64,000 bases of DNA from Liolophura sinensis. Taxonomy: Eukaryota; Mollusca; Polyplacophora; Chitonida; Chitonidae. Location of the stretch: contig NW_027018148.1 in the NCBI RefSeq assembly GCF_032854445.1, positions 1-64,000 on the forward strand, given 5' to 3'. How positions within the stretch are numbered: the stretch's first letter is position 1; each line of letters opens with the position of its first letter. Below are positions 12,094 to 27,100 of the stretch, piece after piece. Both the position numbers and the translations under genes were made by a program. Below the pieces are notes generated by a model. The model did not search any database. It was not told the origin of the DNA and saw nothing but the letters and a program-made list of their open reading frames with translations.

Positions 12094-13193
12094 ATGTAGG
12101 TCTGTGATCAGTTGTACTTTTTACAGCAGACTGTATCTAGTACATTGTGTTTTTTATGTACGAATGGTGTGGTTTTTCTACACGTAGATAAAGACATTGA
12201 GATTGTCTTGGACTTAGAAGTAAGACAATTGCTGGGTGAGTTTAATGGGTTTAGCCCAAAGATTTGACGTCTTCTGGGCTACCGAAGGGCACATAACTTA
12301 TAGTCAAAAGTTGAATATAATAATAAATAGTCGCGATTGTACATAGTACAGTGTAGCCGATTTCCATTAACAAAATGACCAGGCAAAAATGCAAAAGTGG
12401 AAAAACTGTTCCAGTGCTACTGGTAAGAGGCTAATCCGACGTATTTTGTGACGAGAAATCGAATGGTGCAAACCGCGTTGCTCTCCGACCAATACTTTTG
12501 GCTGTAGCGACAACTGAATGATCATTGATGTCATAGTCACGTGCCCAGCAACGGCTCTTACTCCATGGAAACCAGGGAAATATGCAATTTTTTAACAGCT
12601 GCCGATGCCTGGCCCAATTCCGCATCTATTAGAACCTTATAGATGTGGTCCAGTGATCAGTTGTACTTTTTACAGCAGACTGTATCTAGTACATTGTGTT
12701 TTTTATGTACGAATGGTGTGGTTTTTCTACACGTAGATAAAGACATTGAGATTGTCTTAGACTTAAAAGTAAGACAATTGCTGGGTGAGTTAAATGGGCT
12801 TAGCCCAAAGATTTGACGTCTTCTGGGCTACAGAAGGGCACATAACTTATAGTCAAAAGTTGAATATAGTAATGACCAGTCGCGATTGTACATAGTAGAT
12901 TGTTTCCGATTTCAAATTAACAAAAAGACCAGGTAAAAATGCAAAAGTGGAAAAACTGTTCCAGTGCTGCTGGTACGGGGCTAATCCGACGTATTTTGTC
13001 ACGAGAAATCGAATGGTGCAAACCGCGTTGCTCTCCGACCAATACTTTTGGCTGTAGCGACAATTGAATGATCATTGATGTCATAGTCACGTGCCCAGCA
13101 ACGGCTCTTACTCCATGGAAAATAGGGAAATTTGCAATTTTTTAAACAGCTGCCGATGCCTGGGCCAATTCCGCATCTTTTAGCACCTTATTG
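12094..13193. repeat. Last type A and type B monomers (A and B/C hybrid)
   Basis: The monomer at 12094 is type A with ctgggtgagttt instead of ctgtgtgagttt. The one at 12643 is type B to about 12905, then type C from aggtaaaaatgc at about 12930 (tacgggg, tttgtcacg). It also has a private aaaatagggaa in place of aaaccagggaa. To the right, the A marker ataataataaatag and the B marker tagattgtttcc no longer occur, so this is the boundary of the A/B domain. Confidence 0.75.
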
Positions 13194-16100
13194 ATGTGGT
13201 TCAGTGATCAGTTGTACTTTTTACAGCAGACTGTATTTAGTACCTTGTGTTTTTTATGTACAAATGGTGTGGTTTTTCTACACGTAGATAAAGACATTAA
13301 GATTGTCTTGGACTTAGAAGTAAGACAATTGCTGGGTGAGTTAAATGGGCTTAGCCCAAAGATTTGACGTCTTCTGGGCTACAGAAAGGCACATAACTTA
13401 TAGTCAAAAGTTGAATATAGTAATGACCAGTCGCGATTGTACATAGTAGAATGTATCCGATTTCAAATTAACAAAAAGACCAGGCAAAAATGCAAAAGTG
13501 GAAAAACTGTTCCAGTGCTAATAATAGAAGGCTAATCCGACGTATTTTGTGACGAGAAATCGAATGGTGCAAACCGCGTTGCTCTCCGACCAATACTTTT
13601 GGCTGTAGCCACAATTGAATGATCATTGATGTCATAGTCACGTGCCCAGCAACGGCTCTTACTCCATGGAAACCAGGGAAATATGCAATTTTTAACAGCT
13701 GCCGATGCCTGGCCCAATTCCGCATCTATTAGAACCTTATAGATGTGGTTCAGTGATCAGTTGTACTTTTTACAGCAGACTGTATCTAGTACATTGTGTT
13801 TTTTATGTACGAATGGTGTGGTTTTTCTACACGTAGATAAAGACATTGAGATTGTCTTGGACTTAAAAGTAAGACAATTGCTGGATGAGTTAAATGGGCT
13901 TAGCCCAAAGATTTGACGTCTTCTGGGCTACCGAAGGGCACATAACGTATAGTTAAAAGTTGAATATAGTAACGACCAGTCGCGATTGTGAATAGTACAG
14001 TGTATCCGATTTCAATTAACAAAAAGACCAGGCAAAAATGCAAAAGTGGAAAAACTGTTCCAGTGCTGCTGGTAAGAGGCTAATCCGACGTATTTTGTGA
14101 CGAGAAATCGAATGGTGCAAACCGCGTTGCTCTCCGACCAATACTTTTGGCTGTAGCGACAATTGAATGATCATTGATGTCATAGTCACGTGCCCAGCAA
14201 CGGCTCTTACTCCATGGAAACCAGGGAAATATGCAATTTTTTAACAGCTGCCGATGCCTGGCCCAATTCCGCATCTATTAGAACCTTATAGATGTGGTTC
14301 AGTGATAAGTTGTACTTTTTACAGCAGACTGTATCTAGTACATTGTGTTTTTTATGTACGAATGGTGTGGTTTTTCTACACGTAGATAAAGGCTTTGAGA
14401 TTGTCTTGGACTTAAAAGTAAGACAATTGCTGGATGAGTTAAATGGGCTGAGCCCAAAGATTTGACGTCTTCTGGGCTACCGAAGGGCACATAACGTATA
14501 GTTAAAAGTTGAATATAGTAACGACCAGTCGAGATTGTGCATAGTACAGTGTATCCGATTTCAATTAACAAAAAGACCAGGCAAAAATGCAAAAGTGGAA
14601 AAACTGTTCCAGTGCTGCTGGTAAGAAGCCAATCCGACGTATTTTGTGACGAGAAATCGAATGGTGCAAACCGCGTTGCTCTCCGACCAATACTTTTGGC
14701 TGTAGCCACAATTGAATGATCATTGATGTCATAGTCACGTGCCCAGCAACGGCTCTTACTCCATGGAAACCAGGGAAATTTGCAATTTTTTAAACAGCTG
14801 CCGATGCCTGGGCCAATTCCGCATCTTTTAGCACCTTATTGATGTGGTTCAGTGATCAGTTGTACTTTTTACAGCAGACTGTATCTAGTACCTTGTGTTT
14901 TTTATGTACAAATGGTGTGGTTTTTCTACACGTAGATAAAGACATTAAGATTGTCTTGGACTTAGAAGTAAGACAATTGCTGGGTGAGTTAAATGGGCTT
15001 AGCCCAAAGATTTGACGTCTTCTGGGCTACAGAAAGGCACATAACTTATAGTCAAAAGTTGAATATAGTAATGACCAGTCGCGATTGTACATAGTAGAAT
15101 GTATCCGATTTCAAATTAACAAAAAGACCAGGCAAAAATGCAAAAGTGGAAAAACTGTTCCAGTGCTAATAATAGAAGGCTAATCCGACGTATTTTGTGA
15201 CGAGAAATCGAATGGTGCAAACCGCGTTGCTCTCCGACCAATACTTTTGGCTGTAGCCACAATTGAATGATCATTGATGTCATAGTCACGTGCCCAGCAA
15301 CGGCTCTTACTCCATGGAAACCAGGGAAATATGCAATTTTTAACAGCTGCCGATGCCTGGCCCAATTCCGCATCTATTAGAACCTTATAGATGTGGTTCA
15401 GTGATCAGTTGTACTTTTTACAGCAGACTGTATCTAGTACATTGTGTTTTTTTATGTACGAATGGTGTGGTTTTTCTACACGTAGATAAAGACATTGAGA
15501 TTGTCTTGGACTTAAAAGTAAGACAATTGCTGGATGAGTTAAATGGGCTTAGCCCAAAGATTTGACGTCTTCTGGGCTACCGAAGGGCACATAACGTATA
15601 GTTAAAAGTTGAATATAGTAACGACCAGTCGCGATTGTGAATAGTACAGTGTATCCGATTTCAATTAACAAAAAGACCAGGCAAAAATGCAAAAGTGGAA
15701 AAACTGTTCCAGTGCTGCTGGTAAGAGGCTAATCCGACGTATTTTGTGACGAGAAATCGAATGGTGCAAACCGCGTTGCTCTCCGACCAATACTTTTGGC
15801 TGTAGCGACAATTGAATGATCATTGATGTCATAGTCACGTGCCCAGCAACGGCTCTTACTCCATGGAAACCAGGGAAATATGCAATTTTTTAACAGCTGC
15901 CGATGCCTGGCCCAATTCCGCATCTATTAGAACCTTATAGATGTGGTTCAGTGATAAGTTGTACTTTTTACAGCAGACTGTATCTAGTACATTGTGTTTT
16001 TTATGTACGAATGGTGTGGTTTTTCTACACGTAGATAAAGGCTTTGAGATTGTCTTGGACTTAAAAGTAAGACAATTGCTGGATGAGTTAAATGGGCTGA

Positions 16101-16490
16101 GCCCAAAGATTTGACGTCTTCTGGGCTACCGAAGGGCACATAACGTATAGTTAAAAGTTGAATATAGTAACGACCAGTCGAGATTGTGCATAGTACAGTG
16201 TATCCGATTTCAATTAACAAAAAGACCAGGCAAAAATGCAAAAGTGGAAAAACTGTTCCAGTGCTGCTGGTAAGAAGCCAATCCGACGTATTTTGTGACG
16301 AGAAATCGAATGGTGCAAACCGCGTTGCTCTCCGACCAATACTTTTGGCTGTAGCCACAATTGAATGATCATTGATGTCATAGTCACGTGCCCAGCAACG
16401 GCTCTTACTCCATGGAAACCAGGGAAATTTGCAATTTTTTAAACAGCTGCCGATGCCTGGGCCAATTCCGCATCTTTTAGAACCTTATAG
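13194..16490. repeat. Tandem duplication of a D-E-F trimer (1648-1649 bp)
   Basis: Monomers start at 13194 (D), 13743 (E), 14292 (F), 14842 (D), 15391 (E) and 15941 (F). The two trimers share private variants: gctaataatagaagg in D, gtgaatagtacag in E, and gataagttg, ggctttgag, gggctgagccc and aagaagcca in F. One visible difference is tatttagtacc versus tctagtacc in D. This is the first appearance of type F. The near identity suggests a recent duplication. Confidence 0.85.
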
Positions 16491-18139
16491 ATGTGGTTCA
16501 GTGATCAGTTGTACTTTTTACAGCAGACTGTATCTAGTACATTGTGTTTTTTATGTACGAATGGTGTGGTTTTTCTACACGTAGATAAAGACATTGAGAT
16601 TGTCTTGGACTTAAAAGTAAGACAATTGCTGGATGAGTTAAATGGGCTTAGCCCAAAGATTTGACGTCTTCTGGGCTACCGAAGGGCACATAACGTATAG
16701 TTAAAAGTTGAATATAGTAACGACCAGTCGCGATTGTGCATAGTACAGTGTATCCGAGTTCAATTAACAAAAAGACCAGGCAAAATGCAAAAGTGTAAAA
16801 ACTGTTCCAGTGCTGCTGGTAAGAGACTAATCCGACGTATTTTGTGACGAGAAATCGAATGGTGCAAACCGCGTTGCTCTCCGACCAATACTTTTGGCTG
16901 TAGCGACAATTGAATGATCATTGATGTCATAGTCACGTGCCCAGCAACGGCTCTTGCTCCATGGAAACCAGGGAAATTTGCAATTTTTTAAACAGCTGCC
17001 GATGCCTGGGCCAATTCCGCATCTTTTAGAACCTTATTGATGTAGGTCAGTGATCAGTTGTACTTTTTACAGCAGACTGTATCTAGTACATTGTGTTTTT
17101 TATGTACGAATGGTGTGGTTTTTCTACACGTAGATAAAGGCTTTGAGATTGTCTTGGACTTAAAAGTAAGACAATTGCTGGATGAGTTAAATGGGCTGAG
17201 CCCAAAGATTTGACGTCTTCTGGGCTACCGAAGGGCACATAACGTATAGTTAAAAGTTGAATATAGTAACGACCAGTCGAGATTGTGCATAGTACAGTGT
17301 ATCCGATTTCAATTAACAAAAAGACCAGGCAAAAATGCAAAAGTGGAAAAACTGTTCCAGTGCTGCTGGTAAGAAGCCAATCCGACGTATTTTGTGACGA
17401 GAAATCGAATGGTGCAAACCGCGTTGCTCTCCGACCAATACTTTTGGCTGTAGCCACAATTGAATGATCATTGATGTCATAGTCACGTGCCCAGCAACGG
17501 CTCTTACTCCATGGAAACCAGGGAAATTTGCAATTTTTTTAAACAGCTGCCGATGCCTGGGCCAATTCCGCATCTTTTAGAACCTTATAGATGTGGTTCA
17601 GTGATCAGTTGTACTTTTTACAGCAGACTGTATCTAGTACATTGTGTTTTTTATGTACGAATGGTGTGGTTTTTCTACACGTAGATAAAGACATTGAGAT
17701 TGTCTTGGACTTAAAAGTAAGACAATTGCTGGATGAGTTAAATGGGCTTAGCCCAAAGATTTGACGTCTTCTGGGCTACCGAAGGGCACATAACGTATAG
17801 TTAAAAGTTGAATATAGTAACGACCAGTCGCGATTGTGCATAGTACAGTGTATCCGAGTTCAATTAACAAAAAGACCAGGCAAAATGCAAAAGTGTAAAA
17901 ACTGTTCCAGTGCTGCTGGTAAGAGACTAATCCGACGTATTTTGTGACGAGAAATCGAATGGTGCAAACCGCGTTGCTCTCCGACGAATACTTTTGGCTG
18001 TAGCGACAATTGAATGATCATTGATGTCATAGTCACGTGCCCAGCAACGGCTCTTGCTCCATGGAAACCAGGGAAATTTGCAATTTTTTAAACAGCTGCC
18101 GATGCCTGGGCCAATTCCGCATCTTTTAGAACCTTATTG
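15941..18139. repeat. F-E' dimer higher-order repeat, two copies, 1099-1100 bp period
   Basis: Monomers start at 15941 (F), 16491 (E'), 17040 (F) and 17591 (E'). Both E' copies share tccgagttc, agtgtaaaa, aagagacta and ctcttgctcc, which are private within the window as a set. The second F starts with taggtcagtgatcag rather than tggttcagtgataag, so the exchange point lies near the monomer start. Only a few substitutions separate the E' copies (for example ccgacgaata at about 17985). Confidence 0.85.
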
Positions 18140-21100
18140 ATGTAGGTCAGGGATCAGTTGTACTTTTTACAGCAGACTGTATCTAGTACATTGTGTTTTT
18201 TATGTACGAATGGTGTGGTTTTTCTACACGTAGATAAAGACATTGAGATTGTCTTGGACTTAAAAGTAAGACAATTGCTGGATGAGTTAAATGGGCTTAG
18301 CCCAAAGATTTGACGTCTTCTGGGCTACCGAAGGGCACATAACGTATAGTTAAAAGTTGAATATAGTAACGACCAGTCGCGAATGTGCATAGTACAATGT
18401 ATCCGATTTCAATTAACAAAAAGACCAGGCAAAAATGCAAAAGTGTAAAAACTGTTCCAGTGCTGCTGGTAAGAGGCTAATCCGACGTATTTTGTGACGA
18501 GAAATCGAATGGTGCAAACCGCGTTGCTCTCCGACCAATACTTTTGGCTGTAGCGACAATTGAATGATCATTGATGTCATAGTCACGTGCCCAGCAACGG
18601 CTCTTACTCCATGGAAACCAGGGAAATTTGCAATTTTTTAAACAGCTGCCGATGCCTGGGCCAATTCCGCATCTTTTAGAACCTTATTGATGTAGGTCAG
18701 TGATCAGTTGTACTTTTTACAGCAGACTGTATCTAGTACATTGTGTTTTTTATGTACGAATGGTGTGGTTTTTCTACATGTAGATAAAGACATTGAGATT
18801 GTCTTGGACTTAAAAGTAAGACAATTGCTGGATGAGTTAAATGGGCTTAGCCCAAAGATTTGACGTCTTCTGGGCTACCGAAGGGCACATAACGTATAGT
18901 TAAAAGTTGAATATAGTAACGACCAGTCGCGATTGTGCATAGTACAGTGTATCCGATTTCAATTAACAAAAAGACCAGGCAAAAATGCAAAAGTGGAAAA
19001 ACTGTTCCAGTGCTGCTGGTACGGGGATAATCCGACGTATTTTGTCACGAGAAATCGAATGGTGCAAACCGCGTTGCTCTCCGACCAATACTTTTGGCTG
19101 TAGCGACAATTGAATGATCATTGATGTCATAGTCACGTGCCCAGCAACGGCTCTTACTCCATGGAAACCAGGGAAATTTGCAATTTTTTAAACAGCTGCC
19201 GATGCCTGGGCCAATTCCGCATCTTTTGGCACCTTATTGATGTGGTTCAGTGATCAGTTGTACTTTTTACAGCAGACTGTATCTAGTACCTTGTGTTTTT
19301 TATGTACAAATGGTGTGGTTTTTCTACACGTAGATAAAGACATTAAGATTGTCTTGGACTTAGAAGTAAGACAATTGCTGGGTGAGTTAAATGGGCTTAG
19401 CCCAAAGATTTGACGTCTTCTGGGCTACAGAAAGGCAAATAATTTATAGTCAAAAGTTGAATATAGTAATGACCAGTCGCGATTGTACATAGTAGAATGT
19501 ATCCGATTTCAAATTAACAAAAAGACCAGGCAAAAATGCAAAAGTGGAAAAACTGTTCCAGTGCTGATAATAGGAGGCTAATCCGACGTATTTTGTCACG
19601 AGAAATCGAATGGTGCAAACCGCGTTGCTCTCCGACCAATACTTTTGGCTGTAGCGACAATTGAATGATCATTGATGTCATAGTCACGTGCCCAGCAACG
19701 GCTCTTACTCCATGGAAACCAGGGAAATATGCAATTTTTAACAGCTGCCGATGCCTGGCCCAATTCCGCATCTATTAGAACCTTATAGATGTGGTTCAGT
19801 GATCAGTTGTACTTTTTACAGCAGACTGTATCTAGTACATTGTGTTTTTTATGTACGAATGGTGTGGTTTTTCTACACGTAGATAAAGACATTGAGATTG
19901 TCTTGGACTTAAAAGTAAGACAATTGCTGGATGAGTTAAATGGGCTTAGCCCAAAGATTTGACGTCTTCTGGGCTACCGAAGGGCACATAACGTATAGTT
20001 AAAAGTTGAATATAGTAACGACCAGTCGCGATTGTGCATAGTACAATGTATCCGATTTCAATTAACAAAAAGACCAGGCAAAAATGCAAAAGTGGAAAAA
20101 CTGTTCCAGTGCTGCTGGTAAGAGGCTAATCCGACGTATTTTGTGACAAGAAATCGAATGGTGCAAACCGCGTTGCTCTCCGACCAATACTTTTGGCTGT
20201 AGCGACAATTGAATGATCATTGATGTCATAGTCACGTGCCCAGCAACGGCTCTTACTCCATGGAAACCAGGGAAATTTGCAATTTTTTAAACAGCTGCCG
20301 ATGCCTGGGCCAATTCCGCATCTTTTAGAACCTTATTGATGTAGGTCAGTGATCAGTTGTACTTTTTACAGCAGACTGTATCTAGTACATTGTGTTTTTT
20401 ATGTACGAATGGTGTGGTTTTTCTACACGTAGATAAAGACATTGAGATTGTCTTGGACTTAAAAGTAAGACAATTGCTGGATGAGTTAAATGGGCTTAGC
20501 CCAAAGATTTGACGTCTTCTGGGCTACCGAAGGGCACATAACGTATAGTTAAAAGTTGAATATAGTAACGACCAGTCGCGATTGTGCATAGTACAGTGTA
20601 TCCGATTTCAATTAACAAAAAGACCAGGCAAAAATGCAAAAGTGTAAAAAACTGTTCCAGTGCTGCTGGTACGGGGCTAATCCGACGTATTTTGTCACGA
20701 GAAATCGAATGGTGCAAACCGCGTTGCTCTCCGACCAATACTTTTGGCTGTAGCGACAATTGAATGATCATTGATGTCATAGTCACGTGCCCAGCAACGG
20801 CTCTTACTCCATGGAAACCAGGGAAATTTGCAATTTTTTAAACAGCTGCCGATGCCTGGGCCAATTCCGCATCTTTTAGCACCTTATTGATGTGGTTCAG
20901 TGATCAGTTGTACTTTTTACAGCAGACTGTATCTAGTACCTTGTGTTTTTTATGTACAAATGGTGTGGTTTTTCTACACGTAGATAAAGACATTAAGATT
21001 GTCTTGGACTTAGAAGTAAGACAATTGCTGGGTGAGTTAAATGGGCTTAGCCCAAAGATTTGACGTCTTCTGGGCTACCGAAGGGCACATAACGTATAGT

Positions 21101-24100
21101 TAAAAGTTGAATATAGTAACGACCAGTCGAGATTGTGCATAGTAGAATGTATCCGATTTCAAATTAACAAAAAGACCAGGCAAAAATGCAAAAGTGGAAA
21201 AACTGTTCCAGTGCTGATAATAGGAGGCTAATCCGACGTATTTTGTCACGAGAAATCGAATGGTGCAAACCGCGTTGCTCTCCGACCAATACTTTTGGCT
21301 GTAGCGACAATTGAATGATCATTGATGTCATAGTCACGTGCCCAGCAACGGCTCTTACTCCATGGAAACCAGGGAAATATGCAATTTTTAACAGCTGCCG
21401 ATGCCTGGCCCAATTCCGCATCTATTAGAACCTTATAGATGTGGTTCAGTGATCAGTTGTACTTTTTACAGCAGACTGTATCTAGTACATTGTGTTTTTT
21501 ATGTACGAATGGTGTGGTTTTTCTACACGTAGATAAAGACATTGAGATTGTCTTGGACTTAGAAGTAAGACAATTGCTGGATGAGTTAAATGGCCTTAGC
21601 CCAAAGATTTGACGTCTTCTGGGCTACCGAAGGGCACATAACGTATAGTTAAAAGTTGAATATAGTAACGACCAGTCGCGATTGTGCATAGTACAATGTA
21701 TCCGATTTCAATTAACAAAAAGACCAGGCAAAAATGCAAAAGTGGAAAAACTGTTCCAGTGCTGCTGGTAAGAGGCTAATCCGACGTATTTTGTGACAAG
21801 AAATCGAATGGTGCAAACCGCGTTGCTCTCCGACCAATACTTTTGGCTGTAGCCACAATTGAATGATCATTGATGTCATAGTCACGTGCCCAGCAACGGC
21901 TCTTACTCCATGGAAACCAGGGAAATTTGCAATTTTTTAAACAGCTGCCGATGCCTGGGCCAATTCCGCATCTTTTAGAACCTTATTGATGTAGGTCAGT
22001 GATCAGTTGTACTTTTTACAGCAGACTGTATCTAGTACATTGTGTTTTTTTTATGTACGAATGGTGTGGTTTTTCTACACGTAGATAAAGACATTGAGAT
22101 TGTCTTGGACTTAAAAGTAAGACAATTGCTGGATGAGTTAAATGGGCTTAGCCAAAGATTTGACGTCTTCTGGGCTACCGAAGGGCACATAACGTATAGT
22201 TAAAAGTTGAATATAGTAACGACCAGTCGCGATTGTGCATAGTACAGTGTATCCGATTTCAATTAACAAAAAAGACCAGGCAAAAATGCAAAAGTGGAAA
22301 ACCTGTTCCAGTGCTGCTGGTACGGGGCTACTCCGACGTATTTTGTCACGAGAAATCGAATGGTGCAAACCGCGTTGCTCTCCGACCAATACTTTTGGCT
22401 GTAGCGACAATTGAATGATCATTGATGTCATAGTCACGTGGCCCAGCAACGCTCTTACTCCATGGAAAACCAGGGAAATTTGCAATTTTTTAAACAGCTG
22501 CCGATGCCTGGGCCAATTCCGCATCTTTTAGCACCTTATTGATGTGTTTCAGTGATCAGTTGTACTTTTTACAGCAGACTGTATCTAGTACCGTGTGTTT
22601 TTTATGTACGAATGGTGTGGTTTTTCTACACGTAGATAAAGACATTGAGATTGTCTTGGACTTAAAAGTAAGACAATTGCTGGATGAGTTAAATGGGCTT
22701 AGCCCAAAGATTTGACGTCTTCTGGGCTACCGAAGGGCACATAACGTATAGTTAAAATTTGAATATAGTAACGACCAGTCGCGATTGTGCATAGTACAGT
22801 GTATCCGATTTCAATTAACAAAAAGACCAGGCAAAAATGCAAAAGTGGAAAAACTGTTCCAGTGCTGCTGGTAAGAGACTAATCCGACGTATTTTGTGAC
22901 GAGAAATCGAATGGTGCAAACCGCGTTGCTCTCCGACCAATACTTTTGGCTGTAGCGACAATTGAATGATCATTGATGTCATAGTCACGTGCCCAGCAAC
23001 GGCTCTTACTCCATGGAAACCAGGGAAATTTGCAATTTTTTAAACAGCTGCCGATGCCTGGGCCAATTCCGCATCTTTTTAGCACCTTATTGATGTGGTT
23101 CAGTGATCAGTTGTACTTTTTACAGCAGACTGTATCTAGTACCTTGTGTTTTTTATGTACAAATGGTGTGGTTTTTTCTACACGTAGATAAAGACATTAA
23201 GATTGTCTTGGACTTAGAAGTAAGACAATTGCTGGGTGAGTTAAATGGGCTTAGCCCAAAGATTTGACGTCTTCTGGGCTACCGAAGGGCACATAACTTA
23301 TAGTCAAAAGTTGAATATAGTAATGACCAGTCGCGATTGTACATAGTAGAATGTATCCGATTTCAAATTAACAAAAAGACCAGGCAAAAATACAAAAGTG
23401 GAAAAACTGTTCCAGTGCTGATAATAGGAGGCTAATCCGACGTATTTTGTCACGAGAAATCGAATGGTGCAAACCGCGTTGCTCTCCGACCAATACTTTT
23501 GGCTGTAGCCACAATTGAATGATCATTGATGTCATAGTCACGTGCCCAGCAACGGCTCTTACTCCATGGAAACCAGGGAAATATGCAATTTTTAAACAGC
23601 TGCCGATGCCTGGGCCAATTCCGCATCTATTAGAACCTTATAGATGTGGTTCAGTGATCAGTTGTACTTTTTACGCAGACTGTATCTAGTACATTGTGTT
23701 TTTTATGTACGAATGGTGTGGTTTTTTCTACACGTAGATAAAGACATTGAGATTGTCTTGGACTTAAAAGTAAGACAATTGCTGGATGAGTTAAATGGGC
23801 TTAGCCCAAAGATTTGACGTCTTCTGGGCTACCGAAGGGCACATAACGTATAGTTAAAAGTTGAATATAGTAACGACCAGTCGAGATTGTGCATAGTACA
23901 GTGTATCCGATTTCAATTAACAAAAAGACCAGGCAAAAATGCAAAAGTGTAAAAACTGTTCCAGTGCTGCTGGTAAGAGGCTAATCCGACGTATTTTGTG
24001 ACGAGAAATCGAATGGTGCAAACCGCGTTGCTCTCCGACCAATACTTTTGGCTGTAGCGACAATTGAATGATCATTGATGTCATAGTCACGTGCCCAGCA

Positions 24101-24193
24101 ACGGCTCTTACTCCATGGAAACCAGGGAAATTTGCAATTTTTTAAACAGCTGCCGATGCCTGGGCCAATTCCGCATCTTTTAGAACCTTATTG
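18140..24193. repeat. E-C-D trimer higher-order repeats (~1.65 kb), partly rearranged
   Basis: Monomers start at 18140, 18690, 19240; 19789, 20339, 20890; 21439, 21989, 22542; then 23093 and 23644. The order is E-like (tacaatg), C-like (taggtcag, tacgggg, tttgtcacg) and D (acaaatgg, acattaag, gataatagg). The D at 20890 has an E/F-type patch (ccgaaggg, taacg, gagattgtgc) inside D sequence, which looks like gene conversion. The copy at 22542 is E-like and carries aaaatttg, and the D at 23093 has aaaaatacaaa. That pair recurs at 29150/29700 and 48348/48898. Confidence 0.7.
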
Positions 24194-27100
24194 ATGTGGT
24201 TCAGTGATCAGTTGTACTTTTTACAGCAGACTGTATCTAGTACCTTGTGTTTTTTATGTACGAATGGTGTGGTTTTTCTACACGTAGATAAAGACATTAA
24301 GATTGTCTTGGACTTAGAAGTAAGACAATTGCTGGGTGAGTTAAATGGGCTTAGCCCAAAGATTTGACGTCTTCTGGGCTACAGAAAGGCACATAACTTA
24401 TAGTCAAAAGTTGAATATAGTAATGACCAGTCGCGATTGTACATAGTAGAATGTATCCGATTTCAAATTAACAAAAAGACCAGGCAAAAATGCAAAAGTG
24501 GAAAAAACTGTTCCAGTGCTGATAATAGGAGGCTAATCCGACGTATTTTGTCACGAGAAATCGAATGGTGCAAACCGCGTTGCTCTCCGACCAATACTTT
24601 TGGCTGTAGCGACAATTGAATGATCATTGATGTCATAGTCACGTGCCCAGCAACGGCTCTTACTCCATGGAAACCAGGGAAATTTGCAATTTTTTTAAAC
24701 AGCTGCCGATGCCTGGGCCAATTCCGCATCTTTTAGAACCTTATTGATGTGGTTCAGTGATCAGTTGTACTTTTTACAGCAGACTGTATCTAGTACCTTG
24801 TGTTTTTTATGTACGAATGGTGTGGTTTTTTCTACACGTAGATAAAGACATTAAGATTGTCTTGGACTTAGAAGTAAGACAATTGCTGGGTGAGTTAAAT
24901 GGGCTTAGCCCAAAGATTTGACGTCTTCTGGGCTACAGAAAGGCACATAACTTATAGTCAAAAGTTGAATATAGTAATGACCAGTCGCGATTGTACATAG
25001 TAGAATGTATCCGATTTCAATTAACAAAAAGACCAGGCAAAAATGCAAAAGTGGAAAAACTGTTCCAGTGCTGATAATAGCAGGCTAATCCGACGTATTT
25101 TGTGACGAGAAATCGAATGGTGCAAACCGCGTTGCTCTCCGACCAATACTTTTGGCTGTAGCCACAATTGAATGATCATTGATGTCATAGTCACGTGCCC
25201 AGCAACGGCTCTTACTCCATGGAAACCAGGGAAATATGCAATTTTTAACAGCTGCCGATGCCTGGCCCAATTCCGCATCTATTAGAACCTTATAGATGTG
25301 GTTCAGTGATCAGTTGTACTTTTTACAGCAGACTGTATCTAGTACATTGTGTTTTTTATGTACGAATGGTGTGGTTTTTCTACACGTAGATAAAGACATT
25401 GAGATTGTCTTGGACTTAAAAGTAAGACAATTGCTGGATGAGTTAAATGGGCTTAGCCAAAGATTTGACGTCTTCTGGGCTACCGAAGGGCACATAACGT
25501 ATAGTTAAAAGTTGAATATAGTAACGACCAGTCGCGATTGTGCATAGTACAGTGTATCCGATTTCAATTAACAAAAAGACCAGGTAAAAATGCAAAAGTG
25601 GAAAAACTGTTCCAGTGCTGCTGGTAAGAGACTGATCCGACGTATTTTGTGACGAGAAATCGAATGGTGCAAACCGCGTTGCTCTCCGACCAATACTTTT
25701 GGCTGTAGTCACAATTGAATGATCATTGATGTCATAGTCACGTGCCCAGCAACGGCTCTTACTCCATGGAAACCAGGGAAATTTGCAATTTTTTAAACAG
25801 CTGCCGATGCCTGGGCCAATTCCGCATCTTTTAGCACCTTATTGATGTGGTTTCAGTGATCAGTTGTACTTTTTACAGCAGACTGTATCTAGTACCTTGT
25901 GTTTTTTATGTACGAATGGTGTGGTTTTTCTACACGTAGATAAAGACATTAAGATTGTCTTGGACTTAGAAGTAAGACAATTGCTGGGTGAGTTAAATGG
26001 GCTTAGCCCAAAGATTTGACGTCTTCTGGGCTACAGAAAGGCACATAACTTATAGTCAAAAGTTGAATATAGTAATGACCAGTCGCGATTGTACATAGTA
26101 GAATGTATCCGATTTCAAATTAACAAAAAGACCAGGCAAAAATGCAAAAGTGGAAAAACTGTTCCAGTGCTGATAATAGGAGGCTAATCCGACGTATTTT
26201 GTGACGAGAAATCGAATGGTGCATACCGCGTTGCTCTCCGACCAATACTTTTGGCTGTAGCCACAATTGAATGATCATTGATGTCATAGTCACGTGCCCA
26301 GCAACGGCTCTTACTCCATGGAAAACCAGGGAAATTTGCAATTTTTTTAAACAGCTGCCGATGCCTGGGCCAATTCCGCATCTTTTAGCTCCTTATTGAT
26401 GTGGTTCAGTGATCAGTTGTACTTTTACAGCAGACTGTATCTAGTACATTGTGTTTTTTATGTACGAATGGTGTGGTTTTTCTACACGTAGATAAAGACA
26501 TTAAGATTTTCTTGGACTTAGAAGTAAGACAATTGCTGGGTGAGTTAAATGGGCTTAGCCCAAAGATTTGACGTCTTCTGGGCTACCGAAGGGCACATAA
26601 CGTATAGTTAAAAGTTGAATATAGTAACGACCAGTCGCGATTGTGCATAGTACAGTGTATCCGATTTCAATTAACAAAAAGACCAGGCAAAAATTCAAAA
26701 GTGGAAAAACTGTTCCAGTGCTGATAATAGGAGGCTAATCCGACGTATTTTGTGACGAGAAATCGAATGGTGCAAACCGCGTTGCTCTCCGACCAATACT
26801 TTTGGCTGTAGCCACAATTGAATGATCATGATGTCATAGTCACGTGCCCAGCAACGGCTCCTTACTCCATGGAAACCAGGGAAATTTGCAATTTTTTAAA
26901 CAGCTGCCGATGCCTGGGCCAATTCCGCATCTTTTAGAACCTTATTGATGTAGGTCAGTGATCAGTTGTACTTTTTACAGCAGACTGTATCTAGTACCTT
27001 GTGTTTTTTATGTACGAATGGTGTGGTTTTTCTACACGTAGATAAAGACATTAAGATTGTCTTGGACTTAGAAGTAAGACAATTGCTGGGTGAGTTAAAT

